Of a stretch of DNA of 64,000 nt, positions 9,546-22,562 are shown piece after piece. Each line of letters begins with the position of its first letter. Within the stretch, counting starts at the first letter, position 1. Under the pieces are notes generated by a model, which was not told where the DNA came from, ran no database searches, and saw nothing but the letters and a program-made list of their open reading frames with translations. The stretch is from Helicoverpa zea (Eukaryota > Arthropoda > Insecta > Lepidoptera > Noctuidae): contig NC_061461.1 in NCBI RefSeq assembly GCF_022581195.2, positions 11,718,001-11,782,000 on the forward strand, in the 5' to 3' direction. The translations under genes were made by a program, and so were the position numbers.

Positions 9546-12500
9546 CTACAACAATCTTCTCAAATCGTTGTTGAAAATTCAATGACATTCGCTCGAGGCG
9601 AACGCTTGCGATATCTTTTTACGAGTCACAAAAAAATGGCAGAAACTTTTTATCGGATCCAATTTTGTTCAGTAACTATGCCGGGTGGATTCGTGATAAG
9701 CTTTTTATAACAAGGGTGAGTTTGTCAGCAGTCAGCAGTGGTGGCAGTCCGTCTCGGGCGACGCATCGCGATGCCTATCGCAGATGGATCCCGATGCTCA
9801 ATGTAGAAGGAATATAAAACTTTAAGATGCTGCAATAAAGTTGATGGCAGTGCGCGGTGCCCATGTCTGAATAGTTTCAGTATTAGCCAGTAAACGTGTC
9901 GTGTCTGTAGCGGAGCCAATCTGGGGCAGAAATAACTTGATACAACGCGAGTATCTCACGGGCCGCGACAAATTCCATCAGTTCTGTATATGAAAATATA
10001 TAAATATGTCAGTCAACAGAACGCCGTATCAATAAGTTGTATTTTCTCGATATCTGTCGCGGAGATATTTTTCTTGGATGTACGTTATTTTATTTCTGCT
10101 CGGTACTAAAATTTTGTTTTGCAAAAAGACGCGATAACGAAGTTATTCCTTTCGATTTCAGTTTATGTTCTCAATCAAAAGTGGCAATATTTGGCTTTTG
10201 ATTTTGATCCGAGCGATTATACTGAAACGTCCCTTGGGTGTATTCTTTTATCGTTGCAGACTTAATAGCACTCCTCAACTAACCTAAGAGATACATATCC
10301 TCACCGAACTTGATAATCTCAAAGTCATTAATAACGACACTTAAACCCACCAAACTAAATAAACCAGTTAAATATCAATAAAAAAGTCCAGAATGACTTG
10401 TCGGGCCCAGTAAAGGCCCTGTTGTCCAAATAAGTCGGCGTACGTCACTCACAGCTAACTTTATTGACATTATATATTCATAGAACAGTTTTATTAATTC
10501 CAACAGTTCACTGATATGAGGTGAAGGTTACTGGCGGTTCAAGTTTATTTCCTAAGTCAGAGTTTTTTATTGGTGTTGGAGATGGTGGGTTGAAACAGAT
10601 GGGTCCTATGAATACATTTACTATGCGTAGGGTATGTAGCGTGGTGTGTAATGTCTACAAATGTAAGTTTGGGATTATAAAACAGTGTCAAATTTTACAT
10701 ACAACAATATCGCACAAAGATAACATTGTAGAACCTTCAAAATGTTCCCAAAACCAACATCTACACCATCGTCTAATTAGCCCTCAAGGGAAAAAACCTA
10801 CCCAAATACATTGTTTCAATTCATCGACGCGAAATACTTTTCATATTCGACATAGCGAACCCCAAGTGCGAGGGCTGAGCCGCGGGGCGTCGAAAATTAA
10901 ATGTGGTTCCGAGGTGAATGACAAACGAGCCTCATGCTGGATACGCGGGTTTCCATGTACCTTCCAGCCTCACGGACACCTTAAACTGGCGCAAAATATA
11001 TTATGCAAATTGAGATTTATACCGCGCCGAAGGGAGACTTCCCAAAAGTATCTGTGTTATCTTTACCTATATAAAGAGATTGCTTGTTTTTCTTCTACAT
11101 AATCCGGGAAATTATTTTCTGTATTCTTTCGGTATTTGACGACGGAGCAAGACAATATGGCGCTCGAGCTGTCAGTATTCGCTACTGAACTTTGATCATC
11201 TGACACGTATTTATTTTGTTGCGGAGCGTTGACCTGACGCGCAGAACTACAATAAACTTGTTTTTCGTGTTTTACTTAATTAATATTCATACAGATATTT
11301 AAATGTGAGAATGTAATCCATTAAGATCTCATTGTATTTGATAAAAGATTGTTCGCCTAAAAGTAACCCATTAACAAAAGGGACGGCGGATCCGGCTCGT
11401 ATAAACTAAAGAAAAATAGTTAACCCCCGAAATGCGAGCGAGGGACAAAATTACCCATCCCAAAAGTATTTGCAGACGGCTTAATAAGAAGCGCGTAATT
11501 ATCCGCAAATCCTCCGTCGGCAGAAGAGCCCATATCCGTAAAGGACTTGAGCAAACTCGGTTTGGGTACCGCCAGTAATAACTTTTTGCGAAGTATGCTA
11601 ACCTAACCCAACATAGAAGGCGAGTTTCTCTGTACATAATAATATTGAAAACATCGTATATCTGTCGATATGTTTGCATTTCCGCTTGGTAACTGTAAAA
11701 TCATTCGGATTTATCGCGACATTCGTATTCATGCGAAGCTTTATACGTACTCGTGTAGGTAAATCTGGTAACACAGCTTTTAAATAGAAACCTAATAAAA
11801 CGGAAATACTCTCGACTCGAAGCAGTTTTCACTTGCCACTAAAATCTGCACTAAAATTAATACGTTAGGAAAGTGTTTGAGAAACAGTTGTACTTTCTTG
11901 AGTCATTTCAGTACAAAGTTGCCAAGGACGGGTCTCGAGCAAATGGCAGGAGCTATAAAAAGTGAAACACCTTTTAAAGAAATATCCTCATATGAAGTGA
12001 AATCTAATAAAGTGTAACCGTCGAAAACTTAGCAAGTTCACCACATAAGACACGATTACCACTAAATTATGAATCATATAAACACGAGAACTCGAAACTT
12101 GCGAGTTATTACGTAGTTCATATCAAAATTTTAAATTGAACTATAAACTTGCTTAATTCAACCGGGGTCGGGAAGGGGTGAGCTATATTTTGCAACGTAA
12201 ATGTGGCATTAAGCAGTGGTGCGAGCGAGAGGGACGATGTGAAAACTCTAGCTGTGACGTAAATTGCTACAGCGATGGAGATGATTCGTGGAGACATTTT
12301 TATTTTGCATAGCGCAACCTTGCCTTTATTAGGTTAATCTGTAACTACGTCGTGTAATCAGTTCATGGAATAATTAGCCATTCAATGCAGAGCGCGTTTG
12401 TAACGTTCATTATGCTTCCGTTGTGTCATTCAACAGACTACATCACTCGCTCGCGTGTCATCCGGAAATTAATAAAAAAGCTCAATTGGATTTTCATTGA

Positions 12501-12650
12501 AATTAGTCAAGTATTTAGCTGAAAATATAGCCTACTTTGTGGTTAATGGGGCCTATTAACCGTTTATATTCGTTTAACCAACATTGGTATTTTACGACGG
12601 TAGTGGAGTGGGTGGTGTATTAAGTAAAAATATAACGCACATGGAACCCT
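9546..12650. other. Unique non-coding stretch
   Basis: No recognised repeat. The longest frame, 10,521-11,102 (193 codons), begins with GTG, not ATG, has no recognised domain, and is Cys/His/Lys/Ser-rich without order, so I treat it as chance. An octamer ATGCAAAT occurs at 11,003-11,010, which may also be chance. Confidence 0.4.
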
Positions 12651-12840
12651 TTGAATGCAGAGTGCAAGCTGAAGCTTGGCGGTCGTCGATCAGTGAACAA
12701 ACACGCTCCCGCGCCGCCCCGTGCCGCCCCCCCTCGCCCCTCTCGCCGCAAATTGAATCGTGACGTAATATTTAACGTAGACATTTTGCGCTACCCTCGC
12801 CCCGGCGAAATTACGCGACACAGCCTTGCCCGGGAATAAC
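12651..12840. other. GC-rich island
   Basis: A C-rich tract (GCGCCGCCCCGTGCCGCCCC and following CGCCCC runs) is followed by CGCTACCCTCGCCCCGGCG. Short frames on both strands are explained by low stop-codon frequency in GC-rich DNA. It is a candidate regulatory element only. Confidence 0.3.
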
Positions 12841-14039
12841 TTATCATATAGCTCGTTTAACTCAGCCATCAATAAGTCATCGTCGAATAATTTTATTTTG
12901 ATGTCGACTAGAACTCGGCTACCGTGTAATTCATTTCCGTAAAGTTAAGTCATGTAGATAAATTTTATATCGAAATACAAGCTGACGGTATCGCTTTCTT
13001 ACATAAGAATATTTATTTTTAAATTACGCTAAGGTAGAAAGGCCAGCGTAAACAAAGAGCTCTATTCTCTGAACGGCCTTTTTTACGCGTTTTCTCATCT
13101 TTCAGAGGAATTTTGTAGTGTTGACAGGTACTGTGAAATATTGCTATAAATACCCTCGGCGTTTATTCGATGAAAAATATTTCGAATAAATCACAGTATT
13201 TCATTGAAGATTGCTCATTACTTTCGTATGGAATAATAGGCACTTATTTCGACTGTATATCCATCAAGTGTACGTGTGATATGTTTACGATTGTGTGCAC
13301 ACATTGGATATTGCATCTAAAAGTAGCGCGATGCGTTAACACACAGAATGTGTTATAATACAGGCGTAACTCGCGCGGTGTGGGGAAGCTCTTGTAAAAT
13401 GGGCCGGGGCGCTCTCGGGCGACACTCGTGGTGTTTGCCCGACTCACTCGCAGTGTCGGCGCGAACATATCGCTTCCCTGATATCGGTAAACAATTTACA
13501 CGTTTCCTACACAATACAAGCGCTGTGCACACGTTCGGATGTATTTATGTATGTCGGGTACAAATCTTGGGAGGTGGGGTAAAATGTACCCGCGCCGTAA
13601 GAGGGTTACGTGATATTGATGTGTTGTTACATATTTTTGTGTACTAACTCGTCATGTGCAGTAGTGACGAGCACTACCCGAGTGGCCGAGTGAATGGTGG
13701 GTTGAGTGCCAACTTCTGTATGACACACTGGATTATTTTTACTTTTACTAGTCACTACTGTAGGTACGGAGATGTAGGTGAATCAAATTTCGATATTGGG
13801 TTACGTAACGTTCAGGTAAAAATTCTGTTAGATTAAAAGTGAAAAACAGATACACGAATGAGACACAATGGGCATGATTTGATTAAGTACTACGACACCT
13901 GATAATCAATGTAATATTGCACGATCTAAATATGGAAACATTTAAGTTTCCCATATCAATGGATAATTCCTATAGTTCCATACACACACTTTTTTTAATC
14001 TCCCACGCAACCATCAATCCACATCAATCAGACGAAACT
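12841..14039. other. Unique non-coding stretch
   Basis: A mixture of AT-rich and moderately GC-rich sequence with no recognised repeat or exon. A small hairpin, CTCGTCA/TGACGAG, lies near 13,648-13,670. Confidence 0.4.
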
Positions 14040-14180
14040 AAAATCAAAAGTGGCTTCACGCGTCAGACGGACCCCGGTAGCCCCCCAGTGCTGTCAGGTC
14101 CAATCAGGCCCGGCCACCGCGGCTGTCATATCGCCGCACTCAACAATTACTCAACACCTGAGGCCTTATTACCCGCCTTT
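14040..14180. other. GC-rich island
   Basis: Contains CGGACCCCGGTAGCCCCCC and CAGGCCCGGCCACCGCGGC and ends in AT-rich DNA. There is no protein homology by eye. It could be a conserved non-coding block. Confidence 0.25.
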
Positions 14181-17100
14181 TCGACACTTTAATCTCGCAC
14201 CAAGTTATTTATAAGATGGTGGATGATTTTGTTTTGGGATGACATTCGTGTTTTGGGGTGTTGGTACGGTTGTTGATGATAGTTTTAGTACTTCTTTAAT
14301 TTTAACATTATGGTATTTGGTTGAACTCTGATACACATAATTTATTTATTTATGTAAAAGTTTGAGTGTCAAACTTTAAATTACATTTTAGAGGACATTG
14401 AACTTATTTAATTTAGCAAATAATTATTAACTTAACTGTAAATAGTATGTACTATATAAACTATATCATATAATAAGCTTAATGAACCTCTATTAAAGTG
14501 TTTTTATCTACCAAAGAAAAAGTACAATCGAAAGTATTTAAGATAAACCTATTCTATATTGAGAGAGCACCAACTATCTATCGGCTGAAATATCCGCTGA
14601 TAGTGGAATGTTAAGCCAATAGGAAGCGCAGGAACTATATTCACAATAAATCCACAAAGCGGAAAATTTCGGCTCATCACAAAAAGGATTACGTTCAAAG
14701 TAACAAAAAATCTATTTATCTCATTACCAACGTTCAAAGGGTCACCTAATTGAACGTAAGCAGTGACCACGATTCCGCAACCCTTACGATAATCGTTGAA
14801 CTATTGATTATAATTGAAACTTAAACGGGGTGCGAACGACCCCGGATTATACGCGATGTAGGACAAGCAAATATGGATGGAATCTTTGGTTTAGTCGTTG
14901 TAAGTTCGATTGGTAATCTTACCATGTGTTATCAAGGCCGGGAATATGCTTAAAACGTGTACTTGAAGGATTTTTTAAGCACCCCTTTAGTTGAGTTTCC
15001 CGTTAGTTGTGCCTAGCGACGAGTTGTGCCGAGACGGGAAAAATTGAAGTAAATATAGTTATTATAACTTGGAACAGATACCTATATGGGTAACTTTGAA
15101 ACCTATGCTACTGAACCTTTAATTGAAATTTTGTTCACAAGTAGTTTAGTTCCTGAGACAGAAAGTACATGAGCAACTCTTTATACGGGTGCGGGAAATA
15201 ATTGCCTCAGAAAACTGGTGATATGAGACCAAGAAATCCTGAGATAACCATGCACGTTAATAACTACATAATCTATATCAAGCATACAGTTTAAGAGCAA
15301 TGTAATCGAGAGCTGTATCCCCTTACTAGGTAACGACCCAGATAGACTCCCAGATGTCGATGTCTGGCTGCAAATGATCCGCCAACCGATTTAGGAATCT
15401 CTACAAGTCATTCAACTCATAGGCGTCGTGTTTCATACTGTAAACAGAGTATAGGTATGTTAAATATCTGCATGAATTATCGCTATTTGGAGGTTTATTA
15501 TTATTCAGTGTGGTTTTTTGACGACAATTTTGAATGAAGTAATATATAGTTGTGAATTAGTATTAGATCCTCGGGGCAAGTGTTTTAAATCTTCCAATGT
15601 GAAACAATGTAGACTCAATATAGGCACTGCCTGATCAAGATTCGAGAAAAGAGTACGATTAGATATATCACGTTTACTTTACGGCCGTATATTGAATAAA
15701 CAAGGAAAGAACAATTACCACAAATAAACGCTCGGAATTTGAAAAGCTAATACATCATCAGAACAAACAAATGAAACGTCCATAATTTTCAATCCGGCTC
15801 CAATTTCGTGGGGATACAAAACAAAGCCAAAATGTGCGCGTATCGAGTCGGTGGCAAGTGGCGCATTTCGTCCAATAAAACGTATTTGCCGAAGGTGGTC
15901 TCGTCCGTACATTAATATCGTTCGGTTCTGTTCGCCTGATTTACGAGCGCCACCACTGAAAACTCCACCTTCGTTGGAAACATACTGCCGTGCGATTAGT
16001 ACGGCACTGCTTCAAAAAATTACAAAGTTTCTTGTTGGTTATTCAACCTTATGTTTTTTTATAGAATGAGGTGATCAGTGGATAGATGAGAACAATAAAA
16101 TGTGGTGTGACTCATGGTTTAAAGCTGTTTTTTTTGTTGCGCATATAAATTGTTAACAAAAGAATGTTTTAATTATGTGTCATGTAATAATATGAGCTGT
16201 TCAACATAAGGAGACCTTTCTATAATTCACGATCATGAGCATCCGGTATAGAGAAGAAATAAAGATTTTAAGCTAAGCCCGAAAGCGGTCAATAAATTCT
16301 AAAATCTAGACAAAATAAATTACGTTTTCACTGGACCTGCTTCCTTGAATTTACCACCGGCTACGAACACACATATCAAGGCACATTGTTCATAAATCAA
16401 ATACTGCTATTTACCGCAACTGAAGAAACAGCACAAGTTTAGTTTTTACCACAATAAAACTTGGCAACCACTTTGAAAATGAGTTGGAAAAAATATGCAG
16501 ACTGTTTCAAATGAATTGAAATTAATGTTATCTTAGTATGGATCTGACTTATGCAACGTATTGTTACTTTTGTGGCGCGTGTAGCATAATGAGCTAACAG
16601 AGACAGGTTACTAACCTAAAGTTGACACAACGCAAGCACACAATGATTTCTCTCGTCTCGTTTAAAATTACGACGCAAAATTCTACAAACATGTAAAAAA
16701 GAATGTACATTTATGCTTTGTCGGCAGTGTAGCCGCTCCTTGCCTAATGCCCCGTATGTTTTCCAAGTAACACTTCTCACACGTGAAGAAGTGGGGGTAG
16801 AAGCGAGATAAATTACTTAGTCCGGACATCTGAACACTGTACTTTTGCATGAGAACTCCTTCCCTACTGTATAATCGTGTCTCCGACGGCGGGGAGGATT
16901 CCGATACAATTTTACATATTAAACTGTTTTAAGATGGATTTAAACTTGGTTCACGTTGAAATGCATGAGCATAGGAACTGTGGCTTAAGAAACTAGGAAG
17001 TTGGGACTAAGGAGTTTGAATATGGGATAGACGAAACCACGTGTGGCTGTAATATATTAGATTTCTAGATTACAATAGCGCATAAAATATGCGTTGTCAT

Positions 17101-17414
17101 GCGTGTACCGCAAAAGTAATAGGTGTAGGAATTATCAAATGTACTCAAAAGAGCTTTCCATTTCTTTGCTTTATGTAACTTCAATAAATGCTGAAATTAA
17201 ACCTGTACTAAAAGACGACTGGCAATTAATCCTGGTCAGTCGAATACTCATATAAATGTCAGCTCTCTAAATCTTGAAGAATTTATTCAAACTCATCTAC
17301 ATACAGACGTTAAGCAACCTTACAATCAAGCTAAGACTTCCCACATTACATCTATTAAATCTTCAAACAGTTTCATTCCCATAAACGCGCAGCTATCTAA
17401 CATTCCGACAGAAC
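14181..17414. other. Unique non-coding stretch
   Basis: Strongly AT-rich at 14,280-14,560, mixed elsewhere. No repeat, exon or RNA gene can be supported. Confidence 0.4.
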
Positions 17415-17442
17415 AGTCTAGAATTTCAATCAATTCTAGACT
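17415..17442. repeat. Perfect 11-bp stem hairpin
   Basis: AGTCTAGAATT and AATTCTAGACT pair perfectly around a 6-base loop. There is no T run after it and no gene beside it, so no terminator or RNA role is claimed. Confidence 0.7.
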
Positions 17443-18639
17443 CAAAGGCTGATGGGACTGCCTTCTATATAAGGCATGTTACCTGTCCGTCTGTGTAACG
17501 AGCACCGGGAACTGACCCTGCGACAGAATAGGACAGTTCGTGTACTTATTAAGTGCGTGGGTTCTTTGGGTTCGATGGACAAGTTATAGGTGGTCGGGCT
17601 TGTTTATGTTTTGTTACTGTTGCTGGTTTAGTTGTGGTAGTAGAAGTTCTGTTTATTTTTTTAAAGCTGCTTTAGGACTTTTTTGAGTGTTGGATTGTGT
17701 CAACTTTTAGTGTACAAAAAGTTTTTTTTTATGCCAAACCTTTTAAATATTAAAAAATATACAGTAAAGTAAGCGAAACAGAAGCGTAACCACCGCTAAC
17801 ATGAATAAGAACTTCGATAAGTTCCGCGAATCCTAACAAACTAGCCAACAAAAACACCTGACAACAATACGTTTTACTTAACAATTCAAGATGCAGTACA
17901 GTTCAGTACTAAGGTAACGTTAGTCCGTAGACGCGGCGTATTTCTCCGCGACTCAACCCGTCAGGTTCGCGCTTGCGACTCCGGTTTACGATCCTCGCAT
18001 TATTTTCGCTTATACGAAAACCTTTAAGTTCCGTGCTGATCTTTGCGATGAAAAATGTATGTGTAATATCCGTCCGTGGGTTTATTTTTTATGATTTTTC
18101 TGTATAATAAATAGAGTTTGTATTATGCGAAGATCAGCCAGAAGTGCCTCCAAAGCCTTTTCGCAATTCGAGGGATCAAATTTTATAACCCGAAAAGCAA
18201 TGCTTTCAGTAGTATTTTAAAACTGAGATATACGGATATTTTCCTTTCTCGTGACCCAGAATTGATGCCGTCGACAGAAAATAATATACGCGAAAAGTTG
18301 ATTTCATTTCAAGTATGACTCCGTCAAAATATAGCTTATTTTCTTTAAAATTGTTAGAGTCATACGAGGGAAGCGGTAGCTCGGAGCGTTTCGCGGTAAA
18401 TCCATTCTGGAAGATACCATCCACAATTCTAAATAAAATATCACCGGCAGAGCACATCCCGCTACCTCTGCATTTCTACAATATTTACCGGCGAGCCATG
18501 CATCAATGTAACGTGGCTTTCCTGGTTCCGCATTACCTGCAAAGCGCTCAACTTTCAAAAACACATAAAATTAAGCGAAATAACACCGTTTAATATTTTA
18601 AAACAAAAGTTGTGAACATTATGCAGGGGGGCTATTCGA
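17443..18639. other. Unique non-coding stretch
   Basis: Overlapping open frames lie on both strands at 18,206-18,593. They encode unrelated peptides with no recognised domain, so the overlap itself suggests chance. No repeat is seen. Confidence 0.4.
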
Positions 18640-18800
18640 ATGGCGGTCGACTGTTGTCATTGTAGCTAGTGGCCGGCCTTTGTTCGCGAAGCGCGTCGTA
18701 GGCGCGAAATGCACTAATGTAAACACCAATACACGCTTTCGAGAGGCCTTGCAGCGCCCAAGAGAACGGCGGAGCGAGCAAACAACTCGAGTGCGACGCT
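18640..18800. other. GC-rich island
   Basis: CpG-rich sequence including GTGGCCGGCC and GCGAAGCGCGTCGTAGGCGC. No exon or promoter motif set is convincing. Confidence 0.25.
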
Positions 18801-19339
18801 CAATTTATAATATATGCAACGCATGCATGATGCAACAAATAACCACATTACGTGCGAAATTAAATTCAACTGTTTTCATGTATTAGGTTAATTTTAATGT
18901 TACAATCAGCGATTCCAAAGTGCTCCATGAAAGGTAAATTAATTTTGTAATTAATACTGAATCCCCGAAACTACATTAAATTATAATTTATTTATCAGAA
19001 TAGAGTTATCGTATTAACAGTGAAATATAAGATCAATTATGTTGAATTCACAATTCAACCACCGACGTAATAGATCATACACTTACCTCTATGGCAAAAC
19101 GACAGCTTGTAATGCATTTTCCACATATCAGATTCAAGACTTTTGTTTGAGCATCATTGTTATACTACAAGAAAACAAGACAAAAATGCTATAAAAGTGA
19201 TAGTATTTCTTAACACAGCTGTCACAAACTTGGAAATAACAACATTCATAATTCACTGACAGACACGTAACAAAAATATCGACTGTGTTCCGATGTCGAA
19301 ACGGAATGGCCCTTATAAGGGAGTGCAGTTTTTTCAAAT

Positions 19340-19500
19340 AACCTACCGCACTAGGGAATCTCCGACCCTCGGGCAGGTTCCCTTGTCCCTCTGGTTTCGG
19401 GGCCGCGTCGTAATGGTGCTTTGTGCGAGGCGCGCAGGGCGCAGGGCCGCTGCCCGATCGATAGCGCTCACGTGCGCTACACGCCGGCAAAGGCAATTCT
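19340..19500. other. GC-rich island
   Basis: Contains GGTTTCGGGGCCGCGTCG and GCGAGGCGCGCAGGGCGCAG. Frames on both strands exist only because stops are rare in GC-rich sequence. Its role is unknown. Confidence 0.25.
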
Positions 19501-21382
19501 TTGTTCTGCCAACTTATCGCCTAACACGACCCTTTATTAACTTCCGTGCGATACTTCGCGTTTTTCGCGTGACAATATAATAGTCTACCAGTTTTTCGGG
19601 GTGTAAACGTTTTCGCGTGTTTAATGTACATACTTATAGTTTCTTAGTCCCTACATGTTAGCTAGAAGTTTTTATGTAACGCATCCATAATAGATTAGGT
19701 AACTGAGCAAGTTGAACGAGTGACGACTGAATGGAGTAATGAATGTAATGGCGGGATCCAAATGGATTCAGTTCTATATGTGAGCTCGTAAATTTGAGGT
19801 ATAGTGGGTTTTGTCGTAGAGGTGGGCGTTTAACATTTGAAATATCTTCGCATTTGTATGCGTGTCGCTCTCTCTAGTTCCCTAGCGAGTTAAGCGTGCC
19901 TCCTTACTATTCCTATTGCAATGCTCGAGTGGTTCAGAGGTAGGGCTTAGTTCCTTACGTTTCTATTCATAAAAGCTACAAAATTACTTTCTTGTAGTTC
20001 TCAACACGCGGATTTGTCAGCGCCTCATTAGAGCCGAGTTGTATTTGTTATTGAGGCTACAGATTCAGCAAAAAGTTGAGTTAAGTAACAAAGTTTGGAG
20101 TGGGTCATTTGTACTGAAATCCCGAATCGATAGGAACTCAACACAGCTTTGCTGACGGACTATAACAAACGAATGAACAAAAAGAATGCTGCGCAGAGTT
20201 TAGTTGGGATAAAAATGTTTTAAAAATTGCGACTGGAAACATTTGTTACTCTTTTTTACTAAACGGATCAAGCATGTTTCTATTTGTATTTAGTGATATG
20301 ATGTTCTCACATACAGTATTTTAAAAATGTTTATGTTCTAAGCAGGAAGGTCCACATGTTTCTAGCTCGGAGCCTAAACATCACGTGGGTATTATGCAAC
20401 AAGTGAAGTGGATCTGCTCCTGACATTGTTTGTTAAATGAATTTGGTGACGTCACTGAAATTGCTTTTTAGCCAATAAGGGTGATTCTGCAATACACACC
20501 TATATTTTTCGATTTTTTCTCGCTGTCTGAGGTCAAAATAGCCACAGTTTTATGTCAATATATTCTAATGAGTAAAGTTAACGTTACTAAAGTAGTTTAG
20601 ATATACTATAGATCCAGTCCCGACAATGTGGAGCTTCTAGAGACCAGCAGCTTTACCTTAATGTTTCTCACCATCATAACTGTTCCAGGGTTAATTAAGC
20701 AGTTAGTTAAAACACTGATTTAAATAAGTACCAGAGAAGACACTACTTTCAGCAGTATCACTATGTGTAGTGGCTTTCACATTAATAAGGACCCCTAGGA
20801 GTGTTGGTACTTCTATTATTTATTATTTTATCTTCACCTACTAAAGTATTGTGCCATTTGTAATCAATGATGTCACTATGTCATCTAGAATCGTTTTAAG
20901 ATACGTTATTCAACAAAGCGATAACCACCGATAAGATGGTCTAATCTTAACAGCACTTATCTATCTATCCGGTTGTTACTGGTTCTTTCTGGAAATGGTT
21001 TACGTCATGGTACAGGATTTTGAGCGTTTGTGCAAATATTTCTATAGTGTTGGCATGTTTGGATACTTAGGTACTTGAAGATTTTGGGTTTTTTTCTTGA
21101 CATGAATTAGGTGCAGGTGCAAATCTTGTACTTTGAAAATGACAGACAGATGGTCTGTTAGATTACGCGACTAAGAAAAGCAGAAAATGGTAAACTTTAA
21201 CTATTTTGTAGTCTCTTTTAAAAATAAATAGAAGACATACAAGACCATTTACTTGTTTATAGATTTTACACTAAAAAGCAAATCGAGAGTTCATGGATAC
21301 ACATAAATATAAAGTTTTATACTCGCTCTAAACCAGCCACTGAACCAAAAAACTTATTCAAATATAACATTAACCAGTTAAA
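19501..21382. other. Unique non-coding stretch with one CRE palindrome
   Basis: A full cAMP-response-type palindrome TGACGTCA lies at 20,447-20,454. Otherwise no repeat, exon or RNA gene is seen. Confidence 0.4.
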
Positions 21383-21421
21383 TGTGTCAGGGGCCAATGC
21401 CATCCATTGGTTACTGACACA
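21383..21421. repeat. 39-nt two-stem hairpin
   Basis: The outer stem is TGTGTCAG/CTGACACA (8 bp), then a symmetric 3x3 internal loop, then the inner stem CCAATG/CATTGG (6 bp) around a 5-base loop. It is too short for a typical insect pre-miRNA and no known miRNA is recognised. Structure only. Confidence 0.6.
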
Positions 21422-22562
21422 AACCAGGCGCTCACAAAAACGATTGTGAAATCGATTTAATATAGAAGATTAAAAATATTCCAGCTCGATTGAGCAATTT
21501 GCGACACATTTCACGTTGACTCCGCCCGTGGATACAGGCAAATGTAGGTAGCTATATAAATATATTGGTATATAAGTATTTATTGATGTATGAGCTTCAA
21601 TTACTTTTTAAGGGTTGGGTATATTTAGGTACGAGTATTTTTGGTGATGGATCGGTTACATTTTAGTCGCATGTGGTCAATACAGTTGCATACATTTTTG
21701 AAAAGTTTTATCTTGATGACGTTATCGATATGAATAAAACTTCGGCTGGGTTGTTGACTGTTGTATTGTTTCAGTAGTTTTAAATACTGCCTGAAGTATT
21801 AATGTGGGTTGCAAAAATTAAATTATAGCATTCAGAGATGCTTAAATTATATAGCTTACAATCAACCTTAGTTTAATACAATTTTTTACAGATAGTGACA
21901 TTTTCATACATTCTCTCTTCCATCTAAATACCGTTGCCTAGTACCAACACAAAAGACAAAAGGTTAAACAAGTACCGAACAGAACTAATCTATTTTCCTT
22001 TACAACTCGTTGAAAGCTACACACGGAGTTATGAATAGTTAAAGCTAGAATGTAGATCAAAGTGGTTACTGTAATTTATATTGTCTTTGTAACCTCTGTT
22101 TGTATTCATTCCATTTTGTGTACCAACCTAATATGTTTGTTTTCTGAAAATATTACTTCTACCAAGAATACATGATCGTTTATTTCTGAACGTGTTCTTG
22201 ATGAAACTGTTATAAGTTATATTGTCAGAAGCACTTTGTCATAATACGAAAGGATTATAAAAGTACGCACGAAACGTGAAATTAAGAGCGAGTATTTGGA
22301 CAAAGCCCAAAAAGACTTTAATGAGATCAACATGCGCAAAAGTGCATATAACATTGACATACTGTCACGAGAAATGGGCCAAAACATTCATTTGTACGAC
22401 GATTTTCACACAATTTTAAAATGGGTACTCAAATTAGGTTTCGGTCGACTACGCTCTGGCCCGACTCCGAAGATAAGACGTCGATTAGCTTGCTACAGGT
22501 AGAAGCCTGATACGATTCTCACAACATTCATATTTATTCTAGTTACAGGTGTTAATATTTTT
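21422..22562. other. Unique AT-rich non-coding stretch
   Basis: No recognised repeat or exon lies between the hairpin and the RTE element. Confidence 0.4.

Noticed and set aside
10521..11102. 193-codon plus-strand open frame
   Set aside because: It starts with GTG, has no recognisable domain or exon borders, and its residue make-up looks random. Eukaryotic genes rarely use such a start.
18206..18593. Overlapping 83-92-codon frames on both strands
   Set aside because: No domain on either strand. The mutual overlap without homology argues for chance.
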